Below, in pieces: positions 43,429 to 52,511 of a stretch of 64,000 nt of DNA. A model generated the notes under the pieces. It saw only the letters and a program-made list of their open reading frames with translations, did no database searches and was not told the origin of the DNA. Position 1 is the first letter of the stretch. Each line of letters begins with the position of its first letter. The position numbers and the translations under genes were made by a program. The stretch lies in assembly GCF_038007465.1 (NCBI RefSeq), contig NZ_JBBOXF010000001.1, positions 2,429,001-2,493,000 of the forward strand, read 5' to 3'. This DNA comes from Sporosarcina sp. FSL K6-1508 (GTDB lineage: Bacteria > Bacillota > Bacilli > Bacillales_A > Planococcaceae).

Positions 43429-44340
43429 ATGACAACAAATACAGAAAATATATTTTCATTCATTGATGCGTATGCGGAATCTTCAGAAGGACTTTACTTG
43501 GAAGCAGTTATTGAAGTTTGTCAGAAATGGCTTTCTGGGGATTCGCAACCTACTGTATCAGAAACAGTAACAAAAGAAGATATTCGCAGAGGTATTCAGC
43601 TTGCAATCCTAAAGGGAATGAAGCAAAATGTACAGCCTAACCATCAGATGACTCCTGATTCAATCGGAATGCTCATTGGACATATCGCTGGAAAATTAGC
43701 GGTGGGTGAACAAGGCATAACACTTTTAGACCCTGCAGCTGGCACAGGAAATCTTCTTTATACGGTCATGAACACAATTGAGAACGATGTCACTGCAACG
43801 GCAATTGAAATTGATGATTTGTTGGTAAGATTGTCTGCTGTTACAGCGGAGCTACTTGAACATCCTGTCACATTCTATGTTCAGGATGCATTGCGACCGT
43901 TATTTGTTGATCCAGTCGACATTACCGTAAGCGATTTGCCTGTCGGTTTTTATCCTGATGATGAAAATGCGCTCAATTATGAACTGATGCCTGTAGAAGG
44001 ACACGCTTATGCGCACCATCTGTTCATTGAGCAATCGATGAAACATACGAAATCGGGTGGACATGGCGTTTTCATTATACCTGCAAATTTATTCGAGTCT
44101 AATCAGTCGCCTTTATTACATCCGTATTTGAAAAAACAAACGATTATCCGGGCGATTATTCAGTTGCCCGATTCGTTATTCAAAAATGCAGCACATGCAA
44201 AAAGTATTCTAATCTTACAAAAGCCCTCTCCCGATAAGAAAGTGACACATGATGTCCTCCTTGCGAAAGTTCCGAATATGACTGACAAACATGCCATGTC
44301 CCTGTTTCTTCAGAAAATTGATATTTGGGCTACTGAATAA
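43429..44340 (+). CDS. ytxK: YtxK, class I SAM-dependent methyltransferase (adenine-MTase-like)
   Basis: 303 aa resembling the HsdM/N6-adenine methylase fold. SAM-binding motif I is LLDPAAGTGNLLY; motif IV, normally N/D-PP-Y/F, reads SDLPVGFYP, so the catalytic tetrapeptide is not canonical. No target-recognition domain or restriction partner. In Bacillus ytxK sits between tpx and ackA as here; a chromosomal role is unproven. Confidence 0.88.
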   Translation: MTTNTENIFSFIDAYAESSEGLYLEAVIEVCQKWLSGDSQPTVSETVTKEDIRRGIQLAILKGMKQNVQPNHQMTPDSIGMLIGHIAGKLAVGEQGITLLDPAAGTGNLLYTVMNTIENDVTATAIEIDDLLVRLSAVTAELLEHPVTFYVQDALRPLFVDPVDITVSDLPVGFYPDDENALNYELMPVEGHAYAHHLFIEQSMKHTKSGGHGVFIIPANLFESNQSPLLHPYLKKQTIIRAIIQLPDSLFKNAAHAKSILILQKPSPDKKVTHDVLLAKVPNMTDKHAMSLFLQKIDIWATE

Positions 44341-44499
44341 AGAATTTCATTGAATTCGCCGCGGCGCTATCAGTCTTAGGGCTTAGGCTACCTCTTTTAA
44401 GGCGCCTTCACTTGGTTAATATAGATATTTATTTGTTCAATATATAGATAAAAGTCTAAAGTTACTGGTAAAGAAATGAGTTTAAAAGGAGCACTTTAT

Positions 44500-45690
44500 A
44501 TGCGGAACATTTTAGCGATCAACGCCGGAAGTTCATCCTTGAAATTTCAGCTTCTCCAGATGCCAGAAGAGCATGTGACGGCCAAAGGGCAAATTGATCG
44601 AATAGGTCTTTCAGAATCGGTTTTCACTATGAAATCCGAACAGGGCAGATTAGAAAAGAGACAAGATATTCAGAATCATACTGAGGCTGTATCCATGCTA
44701 CTTAGCATGTTGTTGAGTGAGGGGATTGTTCAATCCTTCGGAGAAATTGATGGAATCGGCCACCGTGTTGTCCACGGCGGCGAGGTTTTTAGCGATGCCG
44801 TACTCATCAATGATGATGTAATCGCAACTCTTGAGGGACTATCCAATCTAGCGCCACTCCATAATCCGGCAAATATTGTTGGCATTAAAGAATTTAAAAA
44901 GGCATTGCCTGATGTGCCTGCGATTGCTGTTTTTGATACGGCTTTTCATCAGACGATGCCGGAAAGTTCTTTCCTTTATCCGTTACCTTACGAGTATTAC
45001 AAAAAATATGGAATCCGAAAATACGGCTTTCATGGCACAAGCCATAAGTATGTAACAGAGCGTGCTGCAGAATTGTTAAATCGACCACTTGAAGATACGC
45101 GCCTTATTTCCTGCCATCTGGGAAATGGTGCAAGTATAGCTGCAGTTGAAGGTGGAAAGTCGCTCGATACGTCGATGGGTTTTACACCTCTTGCAGGAGT
45201 GACAATGGGGACACGTTCAGGAAATATTGATCCTGCACTCATTCCATATATTATGGAGCAGACGGGCAAGACAGTTGAAGAAGTCTTGGATATTTTAAAT
45301 AAACAATCGGGTATGCTGGCAGTATCAGGTTTTTCAAGTGATTTGCGCGATATTGAAATCGAAGCTACCAAAGGGAATGCGCGTGCACAACTGGCTTTAG
45401 ATGTCTTCGCGGATCGTATTCATAAATACATTGGTTCGTATGCCGCACGAATGGGCGGTGTGGATGCCATTATATTCACAGCGGGAATTGGTGAAAATAG
45501 TGATGTAATTCGGAAGAAAGTGTTGGAGGGCCTTGAATTCATGGGCGTTTACTTCGATCCTGATTTGAACTCGATCAAGGGAAAAGAAGTGCATATCAGC
45601 TTCCCATACTCCCCGGTTAAAGTATTAGTGATTCCAACCAACGAAGAAATCATGATTGCACGAGACACCATGCGTGTTGCGAAGTTGTAA
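44500..45690 (+). CDS. ackA: Acetate kinase
   Basis: 396 aa. INAGSSSLKFQL at the N-terminus, GHRVVHGG, HGTSHKYV, MGFTPLAGVTMGTRSG and the C-terminal FTAGIGENS are acetate kinase signatures. Makes ATP from acetyl phosphate in overflow metabolism, the reverse direction of carbon to AcsA. ATG 44500 follows AAAGGAG; the ATG at 44476 lies before it. Confidence 0.97.
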   Translation: MRNILAINAGSSSLKFQLLQMPEEHVTAKGQIDRIGLSESVFTMKSEQGRLEKRQDIQNHTEAVSMLLSMLLSEGIVQSFGEIDGIGHRVVHGGEVFSDAVLINDDVIATLEGLSNLAPLHNPANIVGIKEFKKALPDVPAIAVFDTAFHQTMPESSFLYPLPYEYYKKYGIRKYGFHGTSHKYVTERAAELLNRPLEDTRLISCHLGNGASIAAVEGGKSLDTSMGFTPLAGVTMGTRSGNIDPALIPYIMEQTGKTVEEVLDILNKQSGMLAVSGFSSDLRDIEIEATKGNARAQLALDVFADRIHKYIGSYAARMGGVDAIIFTAGIGENSDVIRKKVLEGLEFMGVYFDPDLNSIKGKEVHISFPYSPVKVLVIPTNEEIMIARDTMRVAKL

Positions 45691-45713
45691 ATTGTTCAAT
45701 ACAGTATTTTAAG

Positions 45714-45756
45714 CAAAAAAAGAGTTGCCCGGGAAATAATAGGCAACTCTTTTTTG
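45714..45756 (+). terminator. Bidirectional terminator between ackA and usp
   Basis: AAAAAAAGAGTTGCC ... GGCAACTCTTTTTT with a 12-base loop. Confidence 0.9.
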
Positions 45757-45759
45757 TTA

Positions 45760-46209
45760 TTATAAAGCTTCAGGTGTACGAATGACGAGAACGTCACATT
45801 TCGCTGAGCGGACGATGTTTTCAGAAACACTGCCTATTAGGAAGCGTTCAACTGCATTCAGGCCTGTTGCTCCGCAAATGATCAGATCCGCTTCTAGTTT
45901 TTTAGAAAGATCTCGTGAAATCATCGTTTTCGGTGAACCATATTCTACAATGATGTTAACCCGTTGCAAGCCGGCTTTCTCGGCTTCTAATTTGTAGTCG
46001 TTTAACAATTCTTCTGCGAATTTCTGTGCGCGTTCTGCAATTGAGCGATCGTAAGCTTCAACTGCGGCATATGAGCGTGTATCGATGATATTGATAAGAT
46101 TTAGTGTCGCTTCATTTCTGTCGGCGATTGCGACTGCTTTTTTGAAAGCCCACTCCGATTCCTTTGAACCATCTACGGCAACAAGAATTTGTTTGTATAC
46201 TAATGGCAT
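45760..46209 (-). CDS. Universal stress protein (UspA family)
   Basis: 149 aa. YKQILVAVDGSKES at the start, and the ATP-binding G-2x-G-9x-G(S/T) loop as CGATGLNAVERFLIGSVSE. Soluble stress-associated nucleotide-binding protein. ATG 46209 has GGAG 8 bases upstream; GTG 46218 is an alternative. The 296 bases between it and ald hold divergent promoters; I see no clear motif beyond a half-matching AAACGTTT cre-like stretch near 46422. Confidence 0.92.
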   Translation of the reverse strand: MPLVYKQILVAVDGSKESEWAFKKAVAIADRNEATLNLINIIDTRSYAAVEAYDRSIAERAQKFAEELLNDYKLEAEKAGLQRVNIIVEYGSPKTMISRDLSKKLEADLIICGATGLNAVERFLIGSVSENIVRSAKCDVLVIRTPEAL

Positions 46210-46505
46210 ATTCCTCACTCCATTCTTAAATTGGTATACTAACTTACTTCGATAGAAAGATTGAAACTCCTTTTTAACTTAAAAAGAAAAAGCCGATTTC
46301 CAGGAAGATTCGACGAATTTATAACAATTTCAGTAAAAAGGTTTAGGTTTATTGTCGAATGGTTAAACAATCTGTTGAAAGAACATTCCTAAAATATTAA
46401 AACTCAGCACAAACGTTTACTTTCTGATAATATTAAATATGGATTGGTTCTATTGAAGCGTCTTCGAGGAATCAGTTAAATAATCATTTTTTAGGAGGAA
46501 TAGCA

Positions 46506-47624
46506 ATGCTTATTGGGGTTCCAAAAGAAGTAAAAAACAATGAAAACCGAGTCGCTATGACACCAGCTGGAGTTTTTAATTTAAAGTCAGCAGGTCATGA
46601 AGTCATCATTGAAAAAGGAGCGGGTCTCGGCTCGAGCTTTATGGATGAGGATTATATTGAAGCAGGCGCAAGAATTGTCGCGTCTGCAGAAGAAGCATGG
46701 AATGTGGATATGGTCATGAAAGTGAAAGAACCCGTTGCTTCTGAATACGGTTATTTCAGTGAAGGACTAATTTTGTTTACGTACTTGCACCTTGCACCTG
46801 AGTTAGAATTGACTAAAGCACTTCTTGACAATAAAGTTGTTGGAATCGCTTACGAAACAGTACAGCTCCCAAATAACTCGTTGCCCCTTCTTGCTCCTAT
46901 GAGTGAAGTTGCAGGCCGTATGGCTACACAAATCGGTGCACAATACTTGCAACAAACGAATGGCGGAAAAGGTATTCTTTTGAGCGGCGTGCCAGGCGTC
47001 TCACGTGGTAACGTAACTGTTATCGGTGGTGGGCAAGCTGGAACGAATGCTGCTAAAATTGCTGTCGGGATGGGTGCGAAAGTAACAGTTCTTGACTTGT
47101 CAGTTGATCGTCTTCGTCAATTGGATGAAATCTTCGGAAATGATATTCAAACACTTGTATCAAACCCATTCAACATTGCTGAGTCTGTAAAAGATGCAGA
47201 TCTTGTTGTAGGAGCTGTTTTAATTCCCGGAGCGAGAGCACCAAAACTTGTTTCAGAAGATATGGTGAAATCGATGAAACCAGGATCGGTTCTTGTAGAT
47301 ATCGCAATCGACCAAGGCGGTATTTTTGCGACATCTGACCGTGTAACGACGCATGATGAGCCAACTTATGTGAAGCATGGTGTTGTTCACTACGCAGTAG
47401 CGAATATGCCGGGTGCAGTCCCACAAACTTCAACAACAGCCTTAACAAACGTTACGGTTCCTTATGCACTTCAAATTGCGAACAAAGGATTCAAACAAGC
47501 TTGTTTGGACAATGTTTCTCTTCAAAAAGGGATTAACACAATGGAAGGGCACGTTACATATAAAGCTGTAGCAGATGCTCAAGGCGTTGAGTATGTAACA
47601 GCTGAAACACTATTGAACCGATAA
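46506..47624 (+). CDS. ald: Alanine dehydrogenase
   Basis: 372-aa NAD-dependent L-alanine dehydrogenase. Starts MLIGVPKEVKNNENRVAMTPAG; Rossmann motif VIGGGQAGTNAAKIAVGMGA (~173-192); catalytic His/Lys region in KVKEPV and LFTYLHLA. Converts alanine to pyruvate and ammonia, important in growth on alanine and in sporulation. AGGAGG at 8 bases from ATG. Confidence 0.97.
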   Translation: MLIGVPKEVKNNENRVAMTPAGVFNLKSAGHEVIIEKGAGLGSSFMDEDYIEAGARIVASAEEAWNVDMVMKVKEPVASEYGYFSEGLILFTYLHLAPELELTKALLDNKVVGIAYETVQLPNNSLPLLAPMSEVAGRMATQIGAQYLQQTNGGKGILLSGVPGVSRGNVTVIGGGQAGTNAAKIAVGMGAKVTVLDLSVDRLRQLDEIFGNDIQTLVSNPFNIAESVKDADLVVGAVLIPGARAPKLVSEDMVKSMKPGSVLVDIAIDQGGIFATSDRVTTHDEPTYVKHGVVHYAVANMPGAVPQTSTTALTNVTVPYALQIANKGFKQACLDNVSLQKGINTMEGHVTYKAVADAQGVEYVTAETLLNR

Positions 47625-47634
47625 GAATATATTT

Positions 47635-47677
47635 TAAAAGGCTGTCCCCGTTACGAAAGTGGGGACAGCCTTTTTTC
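47635..47677 (+). terminator. Terminator after ald
   Basis: AAAAGGCTGTCCCC / GGGGACAGCCTTTTTT with an 11-base loop; also usable by convergent pepQ. A decayed piece of the TTAGGCTCGCG...CTTATGCTTTTC intergenic repeat follows it. Confidence 0.9.
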
Positions 47678-47772
47678 TGTTGGCTAGAAATTTTTAGGAT
47701 TTCGTACTTCTGTATGTCGTAACTTAGATTAGGCTCGCGTCTAGCAGACACCTTATGCTTTTCTAATTAAGG

Positions 47773-48864
47773 TTAAATGATTTGCAATTCTTTCGGGAAT
47801 TTCGTTAGTACTTCCACACCATCAGCCGTAACAGCAACATCATCTTCAATTCGGACACCTGTGATTTCAGGATGGTAAATACCAGGCTCGATTGTGAAGA
47901 CCATTCCTTCTTCAAGGACAAGTTCGTTTGTACCTGTAATAGATGGGAATTCGTGAACTGAAATACCAAGCCCGTGACCAATGCGGTGTGTGAAATATTT
48001 ACCGAAACCAGCTTGATCAATCACATCACGTGCGGCTTTGTCAATCTCCATTGCTTTTACGCCAGGTCGGACTAAATTGACAGCTGCCTGTTCTGCTTGT
48101 TTTACCGTTTCATAAATCTCACGCATTGAATCCGACGGTTCGCCGAACGCAACTGTACGTGTAATATCGGAACAGTAACCATTATAAACGACACCAAGAT
48201 CGAAGAGGATGAAATCGCCTTTTTGAATTTTACGATCCCCAGGCGTACCATGAGGCGATGCGGTTTTTGGACCTGAGAGGACCATCGTATCGAACGACAT
48301 TTTCTCGGCACCTTTTTTCTTCATTTCAAACTCGATTGCCATAAGAATTTCAAGTTCCGTTTTACCTTCAGCAATTTCTCTGCAGCCAACTTCGATAGCG
48401 TAATCAGCCAGCTCAGCAGCTTTGCGTAAATTGTTTAGTTCGTCTTCGCTTTTGATATTACGCATGCTGTTTAACTGTTCATCCAAACGTACAAATTTTG
48501 CGTCTGTAAACAGTCCATCCATCCGTTCGAGACGCTCCACTGTTAGGTGTGATTTCTCGATTGCAACTGAAGTCGGGAGATCTCCGCGTATGCGGACAGC
48601 GTCCATGACAATATCCCAAGCATCATCTGTGTCTTCGTGTCCGACGACATCAAAAGACCATCCAGCAGCTTTTACGTCAGGTATTTCCATCAAGGGGCAA
48701 ATGACGAACGGTTCAGCATCTTTAAATACCATTACACCAAGAAGACGTTCATGTGGATCGCTTTGAAATCCTGATATGTAAAATACATTGTCCGGTGTAG
48801 TAATGAATGCTGCATCCAAGTTTTCTTCATGAAGAAATTGTTGGATTTCTTTAACTTTACTCAA
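47773..48864 (-). CDS. pepQ: Xaa-Pro dipeptidase (M24 family)
   Basis: 363-aa creatinase-fold metallopeptidase. N-terminal domain ~1-130; C-terminal pita-bread domain with metal ligands in LFDLGVVYNGYCSDITRT (two Asp), HRIGHGLGISVHE (His), VFTIEPGIY (Glu) and VRIEDDVAVT (Glu). Cleaves X-Pro dipeptides. GGAGG upstream of the ATG. Divergent from ytkL. Confidence 0.92.
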   Translation of the reverse strand: MSKVKEIQQFLHEENLDAAFITTPDNVFYISGFQSDPHERLLGVMVFKDAEPFVICPLMEIPDVKAAGWSFDVVGHEDTDDAWDIVMDAVRIRGDLPTSVAIEKSHLTVERLERMDGLFTDAKFVRLDEQLNSMRNIKSEDELNNLRKAAELADYAIEVGCREIAEGKTELEILMAIEFEMKKKGAEKMSFDTMVLSGPKTASPHGTPGDRKIQKGDFILFDLGVVYNGYCSDITRTVAFGEPSDSMREIYETVKQAEQAAVNLVRPGVKAMEIDKAARDVIDQAGFGKYFTHRIGHGLGISVHEFPSITGTNELVLEEGMVFTIEPGIYHPEITGVRIEDDVAVTADGVEVLTKFPKELQII

Positions 48865-48968
48865 ATTAATGACCTCCTATTTTTACTACTCTTATCATAA
48901 CAAAAAAGAGGGTTTTTGGGTTGTATAACGAAATTTGATTTATAGGATAAAAAGGAGGAGATTGCTCA

Positions 48969-49649
48969 ATGCAAATTTCATACCACGGTCATTCGATTGT
49001 GAAAATAAAAACAGGCAACTATACAATTCTTATTGACCCATACATTACAGGTAATAAGCTTACAGACTTAGAAGTTGCGAACGAGAAACCGGATTTTATT
49101 TTACTGACACATGGACATAATGATCATGTCGGAGATACGGTGGCCATTGCGAAGGCGAGCGATGCATTAGTTATAGCTCCAAACGAACTAGCTGTTTTCC
49201 TGGGCTGGCAGGGGGTAAGAACACATGGTATGAATATTGGGGGTGCCTGCAAATTTAATTTCGGAACAGTGAAATATACACAAGCGTTTCACAGTTCCTC
49301 CTACACAACAGAGGACAAAGAGATCATTTACACTGGTATGCCGGCAGGTATTTTACTAATGGCAGAAGATAAAACAATTTATCATGCCGGAGATACAGCG
49401 ATTTTTGGCGATATGGAGTTGATTGGCAAGCTGCATCCAATCGACGTGGCTTTTGTTCCTATCGGTGATAATTTTACGATGGGGCCTCAGGATGCTGCAT
49501 ATGCGGTCGAGTTGCTCAACCCAAAACTTGCTGTTCCAATCCATTTCAATACATTTCCGCCGATTGAACAGGACCCTGAAACGTTCAAAGCGCTTGTAGT
49601 AAGACATGAGGTAAACGTAATGCAGGCAGGGGAAGCATTCGAATTATAA
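48969..49649 (+). CDS. ytkL: YtkL, UPF0173 metal-dependent hydrolase
   Basis: 226-aa metallo-beta-lactamase-fold protein. ISYHGHS at the N-terminus, zinc motif THGHNDHVGD, a further His in HAGDTAIFGD and a C-terminal HFNTFP. Substrate unknown; RNA, lactone or phosphonate-like hydrolysis are known in the superfamily. GGAGGAG upstream of ATG. Confidence 0.92.
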   Translation: MQISYHGHSIVKIKTGNYTILIDPYITGNKLTDLEVANEKPDFILLTHGHNDHVGDTVAIAKASDALVIAPNELAVFLGWQGVRTHGMNIGGACKFNFGTVKYTQAFHSSSYTTEDKEIIYTGMPAGILLMAEDKTIYHAGDTAIFGDMELIGKLHPIDVAFVPIGDNFTMGPQDAAYAVELLNPKLAVPIHFNTFPPIEQDPETFKALVVRHEVNVMQAGEAFEL

Positions 49650-49772
49650 AAGCCCTGTACAAATGCTTTCTTCAAATGCCTGTTTTGTTGCAGTTAGGCG
49701 ACCTGTTAGCGCTTTTCTATAAGCTCTTGTGGTAGAATAGCCTTAAGGTCATGATAGAGAAAAGGTGAAGAC

Positions 49773-51080
49773 ATGGCGACAAAACATGAATTGATACTCC
49801 GTTATATCGAGGGCTTAGCCGTCGGTGAGAAAATTTCGGTCCGTCAAGTTGCAAAGGCGCTGTCAGTCAGCGAAGGAACAGCTTACCGAGCCATCAAAGA
49901 AGCTGAAAATCAGAAACTTGTCAATACGATAGAGCGTGTCGGGACAATCCGGATTGAGAAGAAAAAGAAAGAAAATATTGAACGTCTCACATTCGCAGAA
50001 GTACTAAATATTGTCGATGGCCTTGTGCTCGGCGGTCGTGGGGGATTACATAAGACGTTGACGAAGTTCGTTATAGGTGCGATGCAACTGGATGACATGA
50101 TGCGTTACATCGATGCGGGCAGTCTTCTGATCGTCGGAAATAGATTGAAAGCGCATGAAACAGCTCTTCTTGCCGGTGCAGCAGTACTTGTCACTGGGGG
50201 ATTTGATGCGTCCGATGAGGTGAGGAAGTTAGCTGACGAATTAGAACTGCCTGTTATTTCGACAAGCTATGATACATTTACTGTCGCGACGATGCTGAAT
50301 AGGGCAATCTATGACCAGCTGATCGAAAAAGAAATATTGCTGGTGGAAGATATTTTGACGCCGCTTACTGAAACAATTACACTTTCAGTAAAGGATACCG
50401 TGACTCATTTCCATGAGGTGAATGATAGGACGTCTCATACCGGCTACCCCGTTGTGGAGAAAAGAGGGAAACTTGTCGGCGTAATTACTTCACGTGATGC
50501 AATCGGAAAAATGGATAATGAATTGATTGAAAAAGTTATGACCCGCCATCCAATAACGGTAACGGGAAAGACTTCCGTTGCTTCAGCGGGACATAGTATG
50601 ATCTGGGAAGGTATTGATCTGTTACCTGTCGTTTCGGACGCCGGACTGCTTGTTGGAATCATTAGTCGGCAAGACGTTTTGAAGGCTCTCCAAATGACAC
50701 AGCGTCAACCTCAACAAGGCGAAACGATTGATGACATTATTAAAAATCAAATGAAAACAATCCCTGAACAACCGCATACTATTGAATTTACAGTCATTCC
50801 ACAAATGACGAATCAGTTCGGTTCATTGTCATACGGAGCATTGACGACTTTATTAACCGAAGCGGGTAATAGAGCAATCAAAATGCGGAAACGCGGAGAA
50901 AGTGTTCCGGAGAATATGTCGCTTTATTTTATTAAACATGTCCAACTCGGCAGTGTAGTTGTTATTATTCCGCGAATTTTGCACATGAGCAGGCGGTTTG
51001 TAAAAGTTGATTTCGACATATTAACCGATGGAGAACTTGTGGCAAAGGCCATGATTATGTATCAACTGTTCGAACGGTAA
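49773..51080 (+). CDS. ytoI: YtoI, HTH-DRTGG-CBS-hotdog regulator-like protein
   Basis: 435 aa. N-terminal winged-HTH-like segment (~10-65, SVRQVAKALSVSEGTAYRAIKEAE), DRTGG domain (~70-180), CBS pair (~190-310) and a hot-dog/thioesterase-like domain (~320-435). The mix of DNA-binding, nucleotide-sensing and acyl-CoA-type fold suggests a metabolite-responsive regulator; ligand unknown. A decayed intergenic-repeat fragment (TTAGGCGACC...GCGCTTTTC) lies just upstream. Confidence 0.9.
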   Translation: MATKHELILRYIEGLAVGEKISVRQVAKALSVSEGTAYRAIKEAENQKLVNTIERVGTIRIEKKKKENIERLTFAEVLNIVDGLVLGGRGGLHKTLTKFVIGAMQLDDMMRYIDAGSLLIVGNRLKAHETALLAGAAVLVTGGFDASDEVRKLADELELPVISTSYDTFTVATMLNRAIYDQLIEKEILLVEDILTPLTETITLSVKDTVTHFHEVNDRTSHTGYPVVEKRGKLVGVITSRDAIGKMDNELIEKVMTRHPITVTGKTSVASAGHSMIWEGIDLLPVVSDAGLLVGIISRQDVLKALQMTQRQPQQGETIDDIIKNQMKTIPEQPHTIEFTVIPQMTNQFGSLSYGALTTLLTEAGNRAIKMRKRGESVPENMSLYFIKHVQLGSVVVIIPRILHMSRRFVKVDFDILTDGELVAKAMIMYQLFER

Positions 51081-51114
51081 ATTAGCAAGGCAATTGTTCG
51101 TGTTAAATGGACGA

Positions 51115-51147
51115 TAAAAAAACTGATGCTCATAATGAGCATCAGTT
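51115..51147 (+). terminator. Terminator between ytoI and ytpI
   Basis: AACTGATGCTC-ataat-GAGCATCAGTT, an A-run before it; its arm overlaps the last codons and stop of the convergent ytpI. Confidence 0.75.
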
Positions 51148-51462
51148 GTCGTTCAACTTCGTTTCTTCATCTACAAAGCTTCTGTAATGTTTGTAAGCTT
51201 TAAAATTGAAAATACCTACGTAAACTCCAAATATAATAAATAAAGCGGCAATAATGTACGTAGTGATACCGTTAAAAAGTATCAGCTGATTGATTCCAAA
51301 AAATAGAAGTAAGCCGCCCAGAGAGGCACCAGACATACTTGCGTACATTTTTTTGCGAATCGGGAATACTTGTCTTGTCCGGAATTGCCGGGTCTTAAAG
51401 TAAAAATAAGAGACCGCGGATGCAATAATGAAAAAAACGAAAATGAAATTTATACTTAACAT
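51142..51462 (-). CDS. ytpI: YtpI-like small membrane protein
   Basis: 106 aa with three hydrophobic helices (~1-20, ~46-64, ~68-90) and a basic loop RQFRTRQVFPIRKKM between the first two. Family of unknown function. GGAGGGC precedes the ATG. Location matches B. subtilis ytpI next to nrnA. Confidence 0.85.
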   Translation of the reverse strand: MLSINFIFVFFIIASAVSYFYFKTRQFRTRQVFPIRKKMYASMSGASLGGLLLFFGINQLILFNGITTYIIAALFIIFGVYVGIFNFKAYKHYRSFVDEETKLNDN

Positions 51463-51554
51463 GAAAGCCCTCCATTACATACAAACTTCTTACATTGTAG
51501 CGGCTTTTTGAAAAGATTGCGACCCGAATATATCGAAGCTTGGAGGAATCGGAT

Positions 51555-52490
51555 ATGAAAAGACAAATCATCGACACAATTGAAAAGTACGATAAAATTA
51601 TTATTCATCGTCATGTAAGACCTGATCCAGATGCGTACGGATCACAATCAGGATTGAAAGAATTAATAAAAGCAAACTATCCAGATAAGCAAGTGTATGC
51701 TGTGGGCAAGCACGAAGAATCGCTTAACTTTCTAGCCCAGCAGGATCAAGTCGACCGTTCCTTTTATGAAGGAGCCCTTGTGATAGTTACTGACACAGGC
51801 AACACGGAACGGATAGACGGGGAATTTTATACAGAAGGTGATTTGCTTATGAAAATCGATCACCATCCCGATGCAGATCCTTATGGGGATGTGAAGTGGG
51901 TAAATACATCTTCAAGCTCAACGTCTGAAATGATCTATTCCTTGTTTGAAGAAGGAAGGGAATCCTATGGATGGAAAATGACTACTGACGCCGCCAGACT
52001 GCTGTTCGCCGGCATCGTTGGAGATACAGGCCGATTCCTGTTTCCGAGTACAACTGTAACTACATTTAACGTAGCAAGTGAATTGATTAATTTTGATTTT
52101 GATCGGACGGAATTATTTGCAGGCATGTATGAGGTTAAGCGGGAATTGCTTCATTTGAAAGGCTATATGTATCAAAACTTTACAATGGATGACAATGGAG
52201 CTGCTTTCGTTAAACTAAACAAAGCGACACTTGAACAGTTTGGGGTAACAGCTTCGGATACATCTCAACTTGTCGGAGCTTTGGGTGATGTACAAGGAAT
52301 ATGTGCATGGGTAATTTTCATTGAAGAAGAGGATCAGATTCGTGTCCGCCTGCGCTCAAAAGGCCCTGTCATCAATACGTTGGCTGCTCAATACGGAGGC
52401 GGCGGCCATCCGCTTGCCTCTGGCGCTTCAGTGTATTCGTGGGAAGAAGTGGAAGAAGTCATCACGAAATTAAAACAATTGTGTATGTAA
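51555..52490 (+). CDS. nrnA: NrnA, nanoRNase / pAp phosphatase (DHH-DHHA1)
   Basis: 311 aa. DHH domain with IIIHRHVRPDPDAYGSQ, VTDTGNTERID and KIDHHPDADPYG; DHHA1 domain ending GGGGHPLASGA. Degrades 2-5 nt RNA oligomers and 3'-phosphoadenosine 5'-phosphate. ATG 51555 follows GGAGG; the ATG at 51540 precedes it. dnaE follows after 21 bases. Confidence 0.95.
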   Translation: MKRQIIDTIEKYDKIIIHRHVRPDPDAYGSQSGLKELIKANYPDKQVYAVGKHEESLNFLAQQDQVDRSFYEGALVIVTDTGNTERIDGEFYTEGDLLMKIDHHPDADPYGDVKWVNTSSSSTSEMIYSLFEEGRESYGWKMTTDAARLLFAGIVGDTGRFLFPSTTVTTFNVASELINFDFDRTELFAGMYEVKRELLHLKGYMYQNFTMDDNGAAFVKLNKATLEQFGVTASDTSQLVGALGDVQGICAWVIFIEEEDQIRVRLRSKGPVINTLAAQYGGGGHPLASGASVYSWEEVEEVITKLKQLCM

Positions 52491-52511
52491 AAAATAGGCG
52501 GAGGGATTGCA

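Noticed and set aside
44341..44499. Regulatory element before ackA
   Set aside because: Contains a decayed repeat-like GGCGC...GGCGCC stretch and AT-rich DNA but no clear cre or promoter I could defend.
46415..46430. cre-like AAACGTTT upstream of ald
   Set aside because: The central CG and flanking A/T agree but the outer TG and CA are missing; too weak to annotate as a CcpA site.
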